64,000 nucleotides of DNA from Eledone cirrhosa (Eukaryota; Mollusca; Cephalopoda; Octopoda; Eledonidae): NCBI GenBank assembly GCA_964016885.1, contig OZ024744.1:65569496-65633495 (forward strand). Reading direction: 5' to 3'. The translations under genes were made by a program, and so were the position numbers. This document shows, piece by piece, positions 43,446-54,479 of the stretch; the first letter of the stretch is position 1; each line of letters opens with the position of its first letter. Under the pieces are notes generated by a model, which searched no databases, had not been told where the DNA came from, and saw only the letters and a program-made list of their open reading frames with translations.

Positions 43446-43626
43446 AGATAAGACCAGTAAACAATTAAATGAAAATGAACAAATTATCGATGAGATGAGG
43501 AATGTTACTTGCCATATTGAGCATAGCGAGATGGCCTGTACACACGTCGATCGGATCTAGTGCTTGTTTTTGGCATGGAGTTCGGATTGCCGGTGTGTTG
43601 GGTTAACTTGATCTGATGATGAGGGG

Positions 43627-44645
43627 TCATCCAAATCCACATGAGCTTTTTTTAAACGGTCGACAGACAGCATCCCTCATTCCATTAATGTCCAAAATGA
43701 AATGCTTGGGTGTCCTTTTGAGTACTTGGTAGGGCCCCGAGTATGGTGGTTGCAAAGGAGCCTTGATAGTGTCCCTTCTGACAAAAACGTGTGTCCATTG
43801 CTGTAGGTCGGATGGAACTTGCGTAGTGATGTTTTGAGGGCGTGGGGCAACCGATGGTAGGTTTGCCATGTAAGTCCTCAAGCGATGGATATAGTTCATT
43901 GGATCTGCGGGGTATTTAGACTCAAGGGCAATCATTTGCCTGGGTAATACTAATGTCGTGCCATAAACCATCTCAGCCGGCGTAAAACCAAGTCCTTCCT
44001 TTACGGTGGAGCGAATTCCAAGAAGGATGAGCCTATGTCAACAACAGTTGACATAGGCTCTGAGAGCCGATTTTAATTGCCGATTGAAACATTCCACCAT
44101 ACCATTAGCTACACAGGGTGATAGGCTGTTGTACGTGTTCGACTACAACCTAGGAGGCGTGTCAATTCTTGAAAAATGTTTGATTCGAACTGGCCACCTC
44201 TGTCCGTTGTTATGGTAGAAGGTGTGCCATAACGCGAAATCCAATGCTGTATTAGCGCCTTGGCAATAGATTCGGTTGTGGTGTCGGAAAGAGGAATGGC
44301 CTCAGGCCACCGGGAGAACCTGTCCACACAGGTCAAAAGGTGCGTGCAACCCTGAGAAGGAGGAGTGGTCCAACGATATCGATGTGTACGTGTTGGAAAC
44401 GTGCATCCGGTGTTGCGAAGGTTCCGAGGGGAGTTCTGATATGATGGTGAATCTTCGCCTTCTGACACTGGACGCAACGTCTGGCCCATTCCCTGACATC
44501 CTTGTCCACACCAACCTAAACAAACCGGGCTGTTAATAATTTCAGGGTAGAGTTGGCTCCAGGATGCGATAGGTTGTGCAGCGCAGAAAAAAACCGAACG
44601 TCGATGCTGTAGGAGCACATAAGGGCGCGCGTGACCCGTAGACAC
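43627..44645 (-). pseudogene. gypsy integrase region
   Basis: LTCVDRFSRWPEAIPL with the first catalytic Asp, TITTDRGGQFES with the second, then after a frame change an ANGMVE-type stretch for the Glu (about 44085-44105) and LGFTPAEMVYG. The C-terminal domain reads HVFVRRDTIKAPLQPPYSGP and YQVLKRTPKHFILDI, typical of the gypsy integrase tail. Frameshifts near 44110 and 44400. Confidence 0.85.
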
Positions 44646-44889
44646 ATCACATCAGAAGAAAAGGGCAGAGGGAGGAATTTGAAAAACAAGGAAGAAGAAG
44701 ATGAAGAATTTCGGAGTTTGAGGAGCTCCCCATCCGTCTGTTGAGCGGTGGTGATGTCTCGGAGGCTGATGGGAAAGGAGGTGTGCAGTGCACCCAAGCG
44801 TGCGCGAGAAAGGGCGTCGGCCGCAGAGTTGTCTGAACCTTTAATGTGGTGAATATCCGTAGTATACTGGGATATAAAATCCAGGTGGC

Positions 44890-46000
44890 GCACTTCTCTA
44901 GGTGAGTGGCGGTCAGGCTTGGAATATAGAGCGTACGTGAGAGGTTTATGGTTCGTGTAAATAGAGAACACCGAACCTTCCAACATGTGCCGGAAATGGC
45001 TCACACTGAGGTACGCTGCCAAAAGTTCCCAATCGAATGTGCTGTACATTGTTTCGGCCGGTTTGAGTCGCCTAGAGAAGAAAGAAATTGGCTGCCACGC
45101 ATTGTTGGAGGACGCCACCGACCCCGACATCCGATGCATCAACGAACAGACCAAGCGGTACGTCCGGTTTGGGATGAACTAACATTGTGACCTCTGCTAA
45201 GGTCCGCTTTACTCTCAGAAAAGCGGCCGCTTGTGCGTCATCGAAAGTGATAAGCTGGTTGTTCCGTTTGCACTGCCGTAGGATGTCTGTTAGCGGCTGA
45301 AGAGACTCTGCACAGCAAGGAATGAACCGGCGGTAAATATTTATGAGGCCAAGGAACTCACGTACTTTCCTCAGTGACGTAGGAGTGGGAAACTCTCACA
45401 TTGACTTAACTTTGTCGTAGAGGGGGCAGATTCCTCGCTCGTCGATGTGGTGTCCCAGAAACTCAAGGGAAGAAACACCGAAAAGGCATTTACTGGGGTT
45501 GGTGATGACACCAAACTGAGAAAAACGCACGAAGTGTAGTTGTAGGTGCCTTTCGTGTTCCTCGTGGGATGTGCTGGCTACCAGCACATTGTCAATATAC
45601 GCGTAGACACAGGGTAAACCACGTACTACTGTGTCGATGAAATGCTGGAAGGTCGATGCAGCATTGCGTAAACCAAATGGCACTCTAAGAAACTCGAAAA
45701 GGCCGAAAGGAGTTGTAATGGCCGTTTTCGGAATGTCGTTAGGTTGAATAGGAATCTGGTTGTACACCCGCCCGAGGTCGATTTTTGAAAAGACCCTAGC
45801 TCCGTGTAGGTTAGCAGAGAACTCCTATATGTGAGGCACCAGATACCTATCGGGTTTGGTTCGCGTGTTAAGAAAGCGAGAGTCTCTACACGGTCGCCAG
45901 TCACCCAAAGATTTCTTGGGAACCAAGTGTGAAGGGGGGAAGACCAACTGCTACTGCATGGACGAACAATGCCCAGTTCCAGCATATGATCAAACTCTGC
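44890..46000 (-). pseudogene. gypsy reverse transcriptase and RNase H
   Basis: [54 protein letters not shown], then [10 protein letters not shown] at 45588-45599, where Asn replaces the second Asp of Y-x-D-D. Next [15 protein letters not shown], and RNase H pieces FFSRRLKPAE, STFDWELLAAYLSV and FSIYTNHKPLTYAL. The Asn change should inactivate the RT. Confidence 0.88.
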
Positions 46001-46174
46001 TTTAGCGATCTTAGCGCGGTCAGGAGCGAGTCACCTTGGTTTAGAAGATACCGGAGGGCCCTCAGTCACGAGATGATGCGTAACACTGTGGGTCACCGGC
46101 CGACTGTTAAAATTGGGCGCGAGACGTCAAGGTGCCTGCGTAGGATAGCGTCGTATCTGCCGGATTGCACTGGG

Positions 46175-46632
46175 TTAAAAAAGGGGGGGGGGGCTGAGGG
46201 AGGGTGTTTTGGTGCTGATGCCGCGAATATTGGAGCCCGTGGTGGAATCAATCAGTCTGCTGTGTTTAACGTCCACCAGGAAACCGAAATGGTGTAAGAA
46301 ATCCGCTCCTAGGATCGGAGTCGGCAACTTTGCGATGACAAAAACCCACTGGAAAACTCGTTGGAGCCCAAGATCAAGGGTTAAGGACTTTCTCCACATG
46401 TGGGTATAGCAGAATGGTTCACTGCCTTGAGAAGGACTCTTGTGGGTTTCTTACTGCCTGACACCGGGGATGATGGTATAACGCTAACCTCAGCTCCGGT
46501 GTCCACCAGAAAACGAACACCGGTTGATCGGTCGCTAATGTAGAACAAGCGACTAGGTTTGGAAGAGCCAGGTGTAGTTGCCGCCGTTACTACCTGGCCA
46601 CGTCGTTTCCCGGCACATAACGGAAACCCCAC
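46175..46632 (-). pseudogene. gypsy protease region
   Basis: RLFYISDRSTGVRFLVDTGA with the catalytic D-T-G at about 46492-46503, SVIPSSPV, and in the next frame PTPILGADFLHHFG (the I-L-G flap-side block). An aspartic protease of retroviral type. A frameshift near 46390 and a poly(G) slip at 46183 separate it from the RT. Confidence 0.85.
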
Positions 46633-46689
46633 CTAAAAGAACAGGGCAATAGGCATTTACGGGCCCTTTCGCCGAAGTTACTGTGCTAA

Positions 46690-47425
46690 TAGCACATGGG
46701 ATCGGTTGCCCGGGTACGACTCGGATCTCGCGGACGCTGATGGGAATCGCATCGAGTTGAGCTAGCGTTGCTGCGTGATTGTAGCTGTAGTTTAGCCATA
46801 AGAGCATTCAGTTGCTCGGCTTGTTCTTCCAACCGAGCCTCGAGCGCCACCACCTCCGAAACAGAAGACGAAGGAGAAGAATTAGAAAATGAGGAAGAAA
46901 GAGGGGAAGAAAAAGAGCTTACTATGGGATTTGTGTGTGTGTCCTGGGTCACGAGTGACAATGGTGCTGCCACCTCCATGATCCTATCGGCTGAATCCGC
47001 CAGCTCCTCGATTGGGGTGGATATTTCACAAATTAATGCTGGTGGCAGCCTTTGTAAGAACAGCTGTTTGAAGATGGCCAGCTCCATTGGGCATTTCTCC
47101 TAATAGTTGCTTTAGGCGTCTTAGGAACTCCTACAGTTTCTTGTCGCCTAACTCCTCTGAATAAAGCAGTTGATTAATTTGTTGCTGCTGCGAGACGGAC
47201 GTCCGCTTTATAAGCTCGAACCTATATGTGACATAAGAATATGTGCCTGGTGGTGCTGTAAGCAAATCCCGGATCTGCTGCAGGCTCTCAGGAGGAAGCG
47301 CCCCGACAACATGGGAAATTTTGGTCCTGTCTGCCGAAATATAGTGCGTTTCAGATTGGGTCTCGATGAATCTGAACCAAATGGTAGGATCATGAGGCCA
47401 GATTGTCGGTATCCGCTTATATGAA
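46690..47425 (-). pseudogene. gypsy gag region
   Basis: WFRFIETQSETHYISADRTK, VVGALPPESLQQIRDLL and YRFELIKRTSVSQQQQI, then a TAG (near 47130), then in another frame LFLQRLPPALICEIS. A Ser-rich stretch (about 46860-46920) follows, then a Gln/Glu coiled-coil-like LEARLEEQAEQLNALMAKL. Gag of the kind found in mollusc Ty3/gypsy elements. Confidence 0.75.
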
Positions 47426-47520
47426 CGCTTATATTGCTTATATGAACGATGATGCTGGTGATTGTTCCATATTGTTGCGTGATTATCGTTGGTAATTATA
47501 GATGGTTCAGAAAACTGTGT

Positions 47521-47538
47521 TCTAAAGTCGGGTCACCA
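47521..47538 (-). promoter_or_regulatory. primer-binding site of the gypsy element
   Basis: Two bases after the 5' LTR end, minus strand TGGTGACCCGACTTTAGA. TGG at the start complements the CCA end of a tRNA, as required for minus-strand priming. The priming tRNA cannot be named safely. Confidence 0.75.
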
Positions 47539-47540
47539 AT

Positions 47541-47918
47541 TGAAGCGAAGCAAAGTTAATAGTTATCGTTAGAAGAAATAACTCGAATAACTAGTTTACT
47601 GTTGATATAATATTTACTCCACTTCAGTCAAAAAGAACAACAAATATGTTACCACGAGTTGCAAAGGTTGACAATGTTATTTTGTTGTTGCTGTGAAAAC
47701 AATGAGCGAGCAGATAATGTTTGTTGGTGGTTGCAGTCGGTGGTAGTAGTCCTCGTCATGATTGAATTCTCTCTTCCACCGGCTATTTATATCCCCAGCT
47801 TTCTGTCCCCTGCCTCGAGGGATCGCCAACGGATCAACTTGTTAACGCCAAAAGGGTAGTGACCTAGAATTTGACCTTTAGGTGTCACCCAGGGTTCGAG
47901 GCGTAGACAGGTTTCGCT

Positions 47919-47921
<3 letters not shown>
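47541..47921 (-). repeat. 5' LTR of the gypsy element
   Basis: 381 bp, TGTAGCG...CTTCA on the minus strand, i.e. TG...CA ends. Adjacent to the primer-binding site. Confidence 0.9.
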
Positions 47922-47953
<32 letters not shown>

Positions 47954-48529
47954 AATTCAAATTTAGATTCTGGGAGATGTTGATAAATATATTGTACTCT
48001 ATACTTTATTGCAACTCTATTTAAAGGCGCAAATTCCTCTGATGATTGATTCGCGTCTCCCATAACTTACTAAAATCGATAGTCGATGATCGATGGCTTA
48101 GATCGATTTTAAGTTGTGGTTCCTATAATCATGAAATGGCGCCATAAGTAAAGAAGAACCTTTTTCCACTTTGAAGTACGCATTTTAACTAAATATGTGC
48201 TTTGTGTGTGTACAAAATACTATGTGATTCTCAAACGATACATGGCTCTTTCCCCCTCTCTCTATGTATATATACATATATCCCTAAATTTGAATTATTG
48301 ATGCGCTGGAAAAAAGACCATTGAGCTTTTCTACGGAGAAACACAAATATCATACATTATAGATTATGATAATATATACGTTCTGATACCTTAAATTAGT
48401 GTGTCTGTAACGCCGTAAGCTGAAGGCGTGTCCGCCAAAGTTACCGTTACGTAACGACTGGCTAACACCACAGAAATTCACATAACGGCATTATGTTAAC
48501 ACACACACACACACACATATAATAAATTG
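47922..48529. other. microsatellite and unassigned sequence
   Basis: (CA)n(TA)n to about 47952. 'GTTACGTAACGACTGG' at 48445 recurs as 'ATAACGTAACGACTGG' at 41822, so a dispersed repeat may be present. (AC)n at 48500-48518. Confidence 0.4.
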
Positions 48530-48616
48530 GCAACATGACCCTCCCAAAGTATAACAATATCTGTTTCAACACACGTTTTCAGATAGGAAATCTTGCAAAA
48601 AAAATTCAAAAACGAA

Positions 48617-48664
<48 letters not shown>
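48530..48664 (-). mobile_element. PLE-like end (23.1-kb type) plus (TA)n
   Basis: Minus-strand 'TATTGTTATACTTTGGGAGG' and 'GTCATGTTGCC'. The flank 'TGTTTCAACACACG' also follows the element at 26576. (TA)n at 48618-48662. Confidence 0.6.
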
Positions 48665-48666
<2 letters not shown>

Positions 48667-48707
48667 TCAAAATATTAATAAATATAGACATTCATGTGAT
48701 CAAATAT

Positions 48708-48781
48708 ATTTTATTATATATATTTCAAAGGTACTGTGCTGTTTCCTCAGTACGTCCTCATCAGATAAAATAAATTGATGT
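48708..48781 (-). ncRNA. hammerhead ribozyme motif, type A
   Basis: Minus strand: stem I TATTTTAT/ATAAAATA (perfect 8 bp), core CTGATGA, stem II GTACTG...CAGTAC, core GAA, ATATATAT stem III, A at position 17. Clear helices and no broken core position. Confidence 0.72.
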
Positions 48782-48847
48782 CTGCCATACCTCAACTGTG
48801 CTGATGGTTCAATTCCAGTCTTGGCAGTATATATATATATATATATA

Positions 48848-48947
48848 CAGGGTGTCCCAAAAAATGTATACACACTTTGATTACCTGTACAGGCAATATT
48901 TATTAGAATGCTGTTGATGTGTGTATACAGTTTTTAGGGACACTTTG
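48848..48947. mobile_element. 100-bp mariner-type MITE
   Basis: Starts CAGGGTGTCCCAAAAAATG, ends with the complementary TTTTTAGGGACACTTTG. About 28-bp terminal inverted repeats, TA duplicated on each side (48846-48847, 48948-48949). Internally deleted; mariner assignment from TIR style and TA target. Confidence 0.75.
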
Positions 48948-48976
48948 TATGTGTGTATACATAATTTATCTATATA

Positions 48977-48989
<13 letters not shown>

Positions 48990-49008
<19 letters not shown>

Positions 49009-49073
49009 ACACCTCACTCACATTCATTTTCATATTCCTTAATATGGGCTGTGGCCATGCTAGAACAAGGTAA

Positions 49074-49108
<35 letters not shown>

Positions 49109-49112
49109 AACA
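48990..49112. repeat. (GT)n, short repeat 3' end, (AAAT)n
   Basis: (GT)n 48989-49008; 'GGGCTGTGGCCATGCTAGAA' followed by (TAAA)n 49073-49108, as in the tail of a LINE or SINE I cannot name. Confidence 0.6.
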
Positions 49113-49139
49113 AGAAAAGAAAACAAAAACAAAGTGACT

Positions 49140-50354
49140 CATTAATGTTTAATAAAGAATTCTGGGTAACTCAAGTGTTTTACTTCACTCCTACACACTT
49201 ATACACTCTATTTTCGTGAATCCTTGTATAGTTTTTTCTCAGATATTTCCTATATATTACTTCTTACCTAACTGTAAGCAACAGTCTGTATCCTCGCTCT
49301 ATTCTGATATAATGTTTAAATAATCAGACCGTAGAAAGAAATAATACTTAACTACTTTTATCAATATATGACTAATTTACTACCACGATAGAATGAATAG
49401 AGCCTAACTAGTTTCTTTCGTAAAACTTCTTAGATAAATTCATGTTTCGTCTTAGAGAGAAAAGTTCAGACAGGACCCGAAATCTCTTCTCTTACGTGAA
49501 ATACGAATTTATCTTACATGAGAAATTTCATTAAGCGTTTATTTTTTCCTACAATGTGCTCGCTCCACTTGCTAGAAATAACTACCCAGTTTTCCTCAAA
49601 TCACCGTCTTAGGAAAGAACGTTTTAAATAATATGGTCCTGTGCTCTGTGGATATCGAAAAAAGACGAGATTGTAAAGACAGGAATTCCTTTGGTTGTAG
49701 AGCTACTCGTTCGGACTGAACGGGGTTAAACTACTAGTCTTTTGTTTTGCTTTATTTTTCTTTTCTTTTTTTTTTATATAGTCAAAATGTTTTTAATGGG
49801 GACAGGCGATTAGATCGACTGGTATTTATTTATGAGCCAACGAAGAAGCCTTTAAGTGGTAGCATGATCTGCTAGAAATAACAGTTACATTTCCTCAGAT
49901 CGCATCTTACTATCTTTAAAAAACACACAAAAAAATGATGCATTGGGTAACATAGTTGCAGACAACACAATACTCGAAAATAAAAAGAAAAGACAGGATT
50001 GTTAGTGCAGGAATGTCTTTGATCATATGTATTCTGGATCACATTTGACCTGCTGCTAAACTATTTGTATTTATTTTATCGGACCCCAAAATAGATAAAA
50101 ACCAGTGAACTTCAACTTTTGAACTTTGAGGAATGTTTTTTTATTGGGAGAGGGGGGGATAAAGACGTAAATATAGGAAAACTATTTATTTTAATGATGC
50201 TGCCAGAATTTAGTAATTTTGCTTTTAGTCAATCCTTCTTGAACTGGTAAATTAAATACCATTTAAATACGACGAATGTAATTGATCATAACCCCATTCC
50301 CTAAATGTGTGGTCCTCTCTCTTCCTTGTGTCAGAAATTATTATTACTGGCTTG
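49140..50354. repeat. region with a dispersed repeat ('GCTAGAAATAAC...CCTCA')
   Basis: The order CTGCTAGAAATAACAG, TTTCCTCAGATCGCATCTTA, a 'GGGTAAC(A)' word, GACAGGATTGT and a 'GAACTGAACGG/TTGACCTG' end occurs at about 49565-49740, 49865-50070 and 51525-51690. Class unknown. Otherwise AT-rich without a gene. Confidence 0.4.
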
Positions 50355-50450
50355 CGCTATTAAGTTATGTCCCTTTACGTTTTTATCATATCAAGGTCGA
50401 TAAATAAAGTATAAGTCAAGTAATAGCATCGATATAATTTATTATATTAC
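50355..50450 (+). mobile_element. very degenerate SINE fragment
   Basis: 'CCCTTTACG', 'AAGGTCGATAAATAAAGTAT' and 'GCATCGATATAAT' follow the common SINE core. Confidence 0.4.
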
Positions 50451-50839
50451 TCCTTCCATATTTCTGACCGTGTATGTGTATTAAAAATTATTATTGTTAG
50501 TTGTAACAATAATATAAACAAATATTATTTATTAAGAATTTCTTCATTATTTCTTATTTGTCATGAGTCACCTACCTTGTTTGTTTCTAATATTCTTACA
50601 GGCAGTATGGGTTTTTTTAATCGTTTTTATTTCATTTCTAAGTAAACACTGTCTGGAACATTACTAACTTGTGTCGTACTCATCATATGTGGTGTACGCC
50701 CAAAATAGTAGTCATAGATAACAAACTCTATTAGAATTTTAACTATTTCTTCGACGTCTTGGCTACGTCTATCTCTTACATTTGTAACGAAGGAGTTTGT
50801 CATTCATATAAGTTATATAACTTTATATTCGTGTAGTAA

Positions 50840-50908
50840 AGAGAGAAAGAGCGCGCGCGCACACTCACACAGACACACTCACTCACTCATATACACGCAC
50901 GCACAGAG

Positions 50909-50997
<89 letters not shown>
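50840..50997. repeat. GA/GC/CA microsatellite
   Basis: GAGAAAGAGCGCGCGC then about 85 bases of (CA)n. Confidence 0.95.
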
Positions 50998-50998
<1 letters not shown>

Positions 50999-52008
50999 AA
51001 ATTTAAGTTAGTGATAAAGTTGGATGTTTTATATTTAGAGTAACATTCTTCTTAATTTCAATTTGTTAACACTACTTTTATTCATAATTCCTTTTTTGAT
51101 TTTATAAGAAGGGTCTGTGTATGTTAGTAACACTCTTTAAGAAGCTGAATGCTTAAACGAATGAGATTTCCTTCCACTATCACATTAAAATGAAGAATAG
51201 AGAAGCTTGTTTTTCGTTTGCAATGGTTTCCAAACTTTTTCTATGACTACACCTTTCACTTTCTCAAAATATATTGTAACTCTCAGCATTGGAAATGAAA
51301 GATCGTATTCATGGTGAATTTTTTTCCCCTTTTGCAAATAAAACAAAAAGAAATTGTTGAAAATCTTAGTTAATTCATTCATAATGTTGAAACTGTATTT
51401 TATTTTTATTTTTTTCTTTACTTAGCGATAACTGGACTTTAGACTGGATATATATATATGATTATATATATATATATATATTTTTTTGCCACCATTTATT
51501 ATACGAGTGGTTTAACGAGACTTTATCTGCTCATTCAATCTGCTAGGAATAGCAGTCAAATTTCTCAGTTTGCTGTCCTAAGTGAAGAATACTTTGGGTA
51601 ATGTGATTCTAGAAACTATGTCTGAAAGAAAAACATGCGATAGTCACGAGTGGAACGCTTTTGTTCAGAGTTGACCTGGAACTAAATGTCCACAAGAACA
51701 ATTTTGGTCGGAAAATACTAACATTACAACACACACACACACACAATACGTACATACATACATGCATGCATACATACAAACATACATAAACATACACAGG
51801 CACATACATACATATATATAAACACATACTCATACACATACACATGCACATACATTTATACAGACAGAGAAATCATCTTTGGTATCTTTAAAGAAAAGGT
51901 TGCTTTGAGAAACGAATTTCGTAGTCCGGTTTTCAATTATAAAATCTTTATTGAACAAATTTCAATTAAATTACATAATGTTTGTAATAAAAAAAAAAGA
52001 ATTAAATA
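50998..52008. other. unassigned, with short microsatellites
   Basis: (TA)n at 51450-51480; CATACATA/ACACAC tract 51725-51850; a copy of the 49.6-kb dispersed repeat at 51525-51690. No gene seen. Confidence 0.4.
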
Positions 52009-52190
52009 ATTGTTTCTACTATTGGCAGAAGGCCAGCAATTATCCCAATGCATTACTGGTACTTTATTTTATCGACCCCGTAAGGATGAAAGGCAAAGTT
52101 AACCTCGGCGGGTTTTGAACTCAGAATGGCAAGGGCCGTAATTCTATGCGTCAAAGCATAGCGTCCGACTCTCTATCGATACTGCCAATT
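52009..52190 (-). mobile_element. tRNA-derived SINE, full length
   Basis: Minus-strand 'GGCAGTATCGATAGAGAGTC', B box 'GAGTTCAAAACCCGCC', 'CCTTACGGGGTCGATAAAAT', 'GCTGGCCTTCTGCC'. Confidence 0.9.
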
Positions 52191-52267
52191 CAAAGTAAGG
52201 GGGGGGGGGGAGCAGCAGACTACACTCGTGTCTAGGTGGTATATCTCAGCTGTGCTCCGTGGAGAAA

Positions 52268-52555
52268 ATGGCGAAAGCATTGCTACAGAGAACAGTCTGT
52301 GATACATGCTCCGTTAGAAACTCCACTTCACAGAGCTCCTTCCTTAAGCAGGATGCACTCCTCTCAATTTTTCAGAGGAAAACAGCAGTTCAGAGACCAA
52401 GGACACCAGATGTCTCAACAGTGACCAGCACAAAAAGGAAAATGGTCAATCAAGTCTCAGTATTTAGATATCTTTTGCTTCTCTGCATTACGGGTGGCAC
52501 CACCTGGGTTTTTATTATTTTTAGGTATGCAACCATACGTTGTGATGGAACTTAA
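52268..52555 (+). CDS. possible small single-membrane-span protein or retrocopy, unidentified
   Basis: 95 codons from an ATG in good Kozak context (AAAATGG) to TAA. Begins MAKALLQRTVCDTC, basic and Ser/Thr-rich middle (TSTKRKMVNQ), then one hydrophobic segment YLLLLCITGGTTWVFIIF near the C-terminus. The coding stretch is less AT-rich than its surroundings and is not part of any repeat I recognise here; an AATAAA lies about 85 bp downstream (near 52647). No family is recognised. It could be a processed retrocopy, a terminal exon, or chance. Confidence 0.3.
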   Translation: MAKALLQRTVCDTCSVRNSTSQSSFLKQDALLSIFQRKTAVQRPRTPDVSTVTSTKRKMVNQVSVFRYLLLLCITGGTTWVFIIFRYATIRCDGT

Positions 52556-52724
52556 ATATATCAGCAACTTCATACAATTTTTTGTGTAGCTATGCTAGCT
52601 TAAATTATGATTATCTAACAATGTGCAAACATAGCAGAAATGTGTATGACATAAATAAATTGAATTATGTATCCAGTCCCAGGCTCCAAAATGTAGTTTT
52701 GTATTGAGAAGGGTTCATCGCGCG

Positions 52725-53390
52725 GAGAGTACTTGGCCCCAAAACTTGCATAGATTGGAAAGAAATGAAGCCTGCATGCTCCGATGGATGTGTGATAGTA
52801 ATATACGAGAATGGCGAAGCATAAATGAACTGAGGGAAACTAGGCATAAGAGGAATCAAATGCTGTGTGCAGGAGAGGAGATTGCATTAGCATAGACATG
52901 TGTTGCGTATGAAGGTTGACAGCTGCATAAAAAAGTGCAGAACGCTCAAAGTTGTTGGAAGCCTTGGAGTGGGGAGACCCAAGAAGACCTGGGATGAGGT
53001 GATAAAAGCCGACCTTACCCAATTGCACCTCCCAGAGGAGATGACACATGACCGGGATCTCTGGCGATATGCAGTAATACAGAAGACCCAACTCCCCAGG
53101 ATCACAAGCTGAAGCATATGTACAGTATGCCCCCACCCCCCACCAAAAGAACCCCTCCTCCCTCCAAGCCCACACTGTAAAGTGGATGTATAAAATATAT
53201 GACAAAAAGCACCCAGCCCACACTGTGAATGTGGTTGGCGTTAGGAAGGGCATCCAACCATAGAAAACCAGCCAGAAACACCCCTATATGAGCGAGACAG
53301 TCACCCGACAAAACTTGCCTCTAAATGGGATATGTCTAACCCATGCTAGCATGGAAGATGGACGTTAATCAATGATGATGATGATGATGA
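52725..53390 (+). mobile_element. RTE LINE fragment with 3' UTR and (GAT)n tail
   Basis: Coding remnants LERNEACMLRWMCDSN and REWRSINEL, a decayed 'GRPKKTWDEVIKADLTQLHL' stretch (52965-53030), 3' UTR with AAAAAGCACCCAGCC and GTTAGGAAGGGCATCC, then (GAT)n at 53373-53390. Its tail runs straight into the interior of a piggyBac-like MITE. Confidence 0.75.
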
Positions 53391-53584
53391 TTACTCTATA
53401 TATACTATTGTATTTTCATGGTAAAGACTTTATCTCACATAATTATCTCACATAGTATGGAATCTATGAGTTTTGAAATTAATACCTTAACATCAGTATG
53501 AGTGGCCAGTTACAGCCGGTTTGAACAAAAAGAGGTGAGAGAATTCTGGCCGGATACAGCTGGTCTAAATACTAAAGGGTTTAA
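53391..53584 (+). mobile_element. piggyBac-like MITE, copy 4, 5' end missing
   Basis: Starts inside the element (TTACTCTATATATAC) right after the RTE tail and ends AAATACTAAAGGGTTTAA at 53584. The loss of its first bases suggests the RTE insertion removed them. Confidence 0.7.
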
Positions 53585-53589
53585 CATCT

Positions 53590-53711
53590 TTCATGTGTGT
53601 TGGATGACCATTGCCTGGTCAGATGAAAAGATTTTCACTGTTGAGCAGACACACAACCGAAGAAATGATTGAGTAATTAGAAAAATAAGCATCAGCAACC
53701 AGTGTTGACCA
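53590..53711 (+). pseudogene. mariner transposase, part 1
   Basis: WMTIAWSDEKIFTVEQTHNR and RND follow the mariner S-D-E-K block that contains the first catalytic Asp (about 53622). N-terminal DNA-binding helices are absent. Confidence 0.75.
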
Positions 53712-54299
53712 AACATCTGTATTCTATACAATGTTGGCACTCTCAAAGGTAGATCTGCTGAAATAGCGGAGATGCTGGAGAGAAGGCATGTGGATGTGTG
53801 CTGTGTGCAAGAGGTGAGATGGAGAGGTGCCTCTGCGAGACTAGTCGCAGGCAAAAATCTTAGCTATAAGCTTTTCTGGGTAGGTAAGGATGATGGGTTA
53901 GGGGGAGTAGGCATTTTCCTGGCTGAGAGATGGATCAATAAGACAATAGAGGTAGTTCGAGTTAGTAATCGAATAATTAAGCTTAGATTAGTTGTAGGCA
54001 GGAGACTACTGACAATCATCTCTGCCTATGCTCCCCAAGCAGGCCTAGGCAAAGAAGAGAAAGACTGCTTTTACGAGCAACTTTTACAAACAACCGCAAT
54101 GACAGAGGACGGAGACATCGTTATGCTAGCAGGAGACTTAATGGTCATAGGAGTGAGACTTCTTGAATTTTGTGATGCAAGTACACTGACTATTTGCAAC
54201 ACTAACTTCCAGAAACCGGCCAACCACCTAATAACCTACAAATCAGGTGAGCACATAAGCCAGATTGACTTCTTACTAGTTAGGCAGCGGGACGGGTAG
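53712..54299 (+). pseudogene. RTE endonuclease (EEP) domain
   Basis: NVGTLKGRSAEIAEMLERRH, VDVCCVQEVRWRGASARLVA with the catalytic Glu, KDDGLGGVGIFLAERW, LLTIISAYAPQAGLGKEEKD, then MLAGDLMVIGV. In related proteins the last part is AGDFNGHVG, so the Asp is kept but the following Asn-containing segment is lost. HLITYKSGEHISQIDFLLVR follows; TAG at 54297. This domain nicks target DNA; proteins like it are often mis-annotated as craniofacial development protein 2. Confidence 0.85.
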
Positions 54300-54479
54300 T
54301 TGGTGTCTAATACCAAGGCATACCCTGGGGAAGAATGTACTCCACAGCATAGGTTAGTTGTTAGTGATATCTCAGTAAGCAAGAGATGGAATGAGACATA
54401 CAGGAAGGGGTGAAGAAGAAGGGTCTAGAAGCTAAAAGACCTTTCACTAAAATACAAATTTAGGAAAGCCCTTCAAGAT

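Larger units (their letters stand above)
42739..47921 (-). mobile_element. Ty3/gypsy LTR retrotransposon, degraded
   Basis: Two ~380-bp LTRs bracket a ~4.4-kb interior in which gag, protease, RT, RNase H and integrase follow in Ty3/gypsy order (integrase last) on the minus strand. The LTRs are about 97% alike by eye, so insertion is not ancient, yet the coding region has many stops. Both flanks are microsatellites and no clear target duplication is visible. Confidence 0.9.

Noticed and set aside
53712..54299. Host gene 'craniofacial development protein 2'
   Set aside because: The domain is the endonuclease of an RTE LINE followed by its RT and (GAT)n tail.
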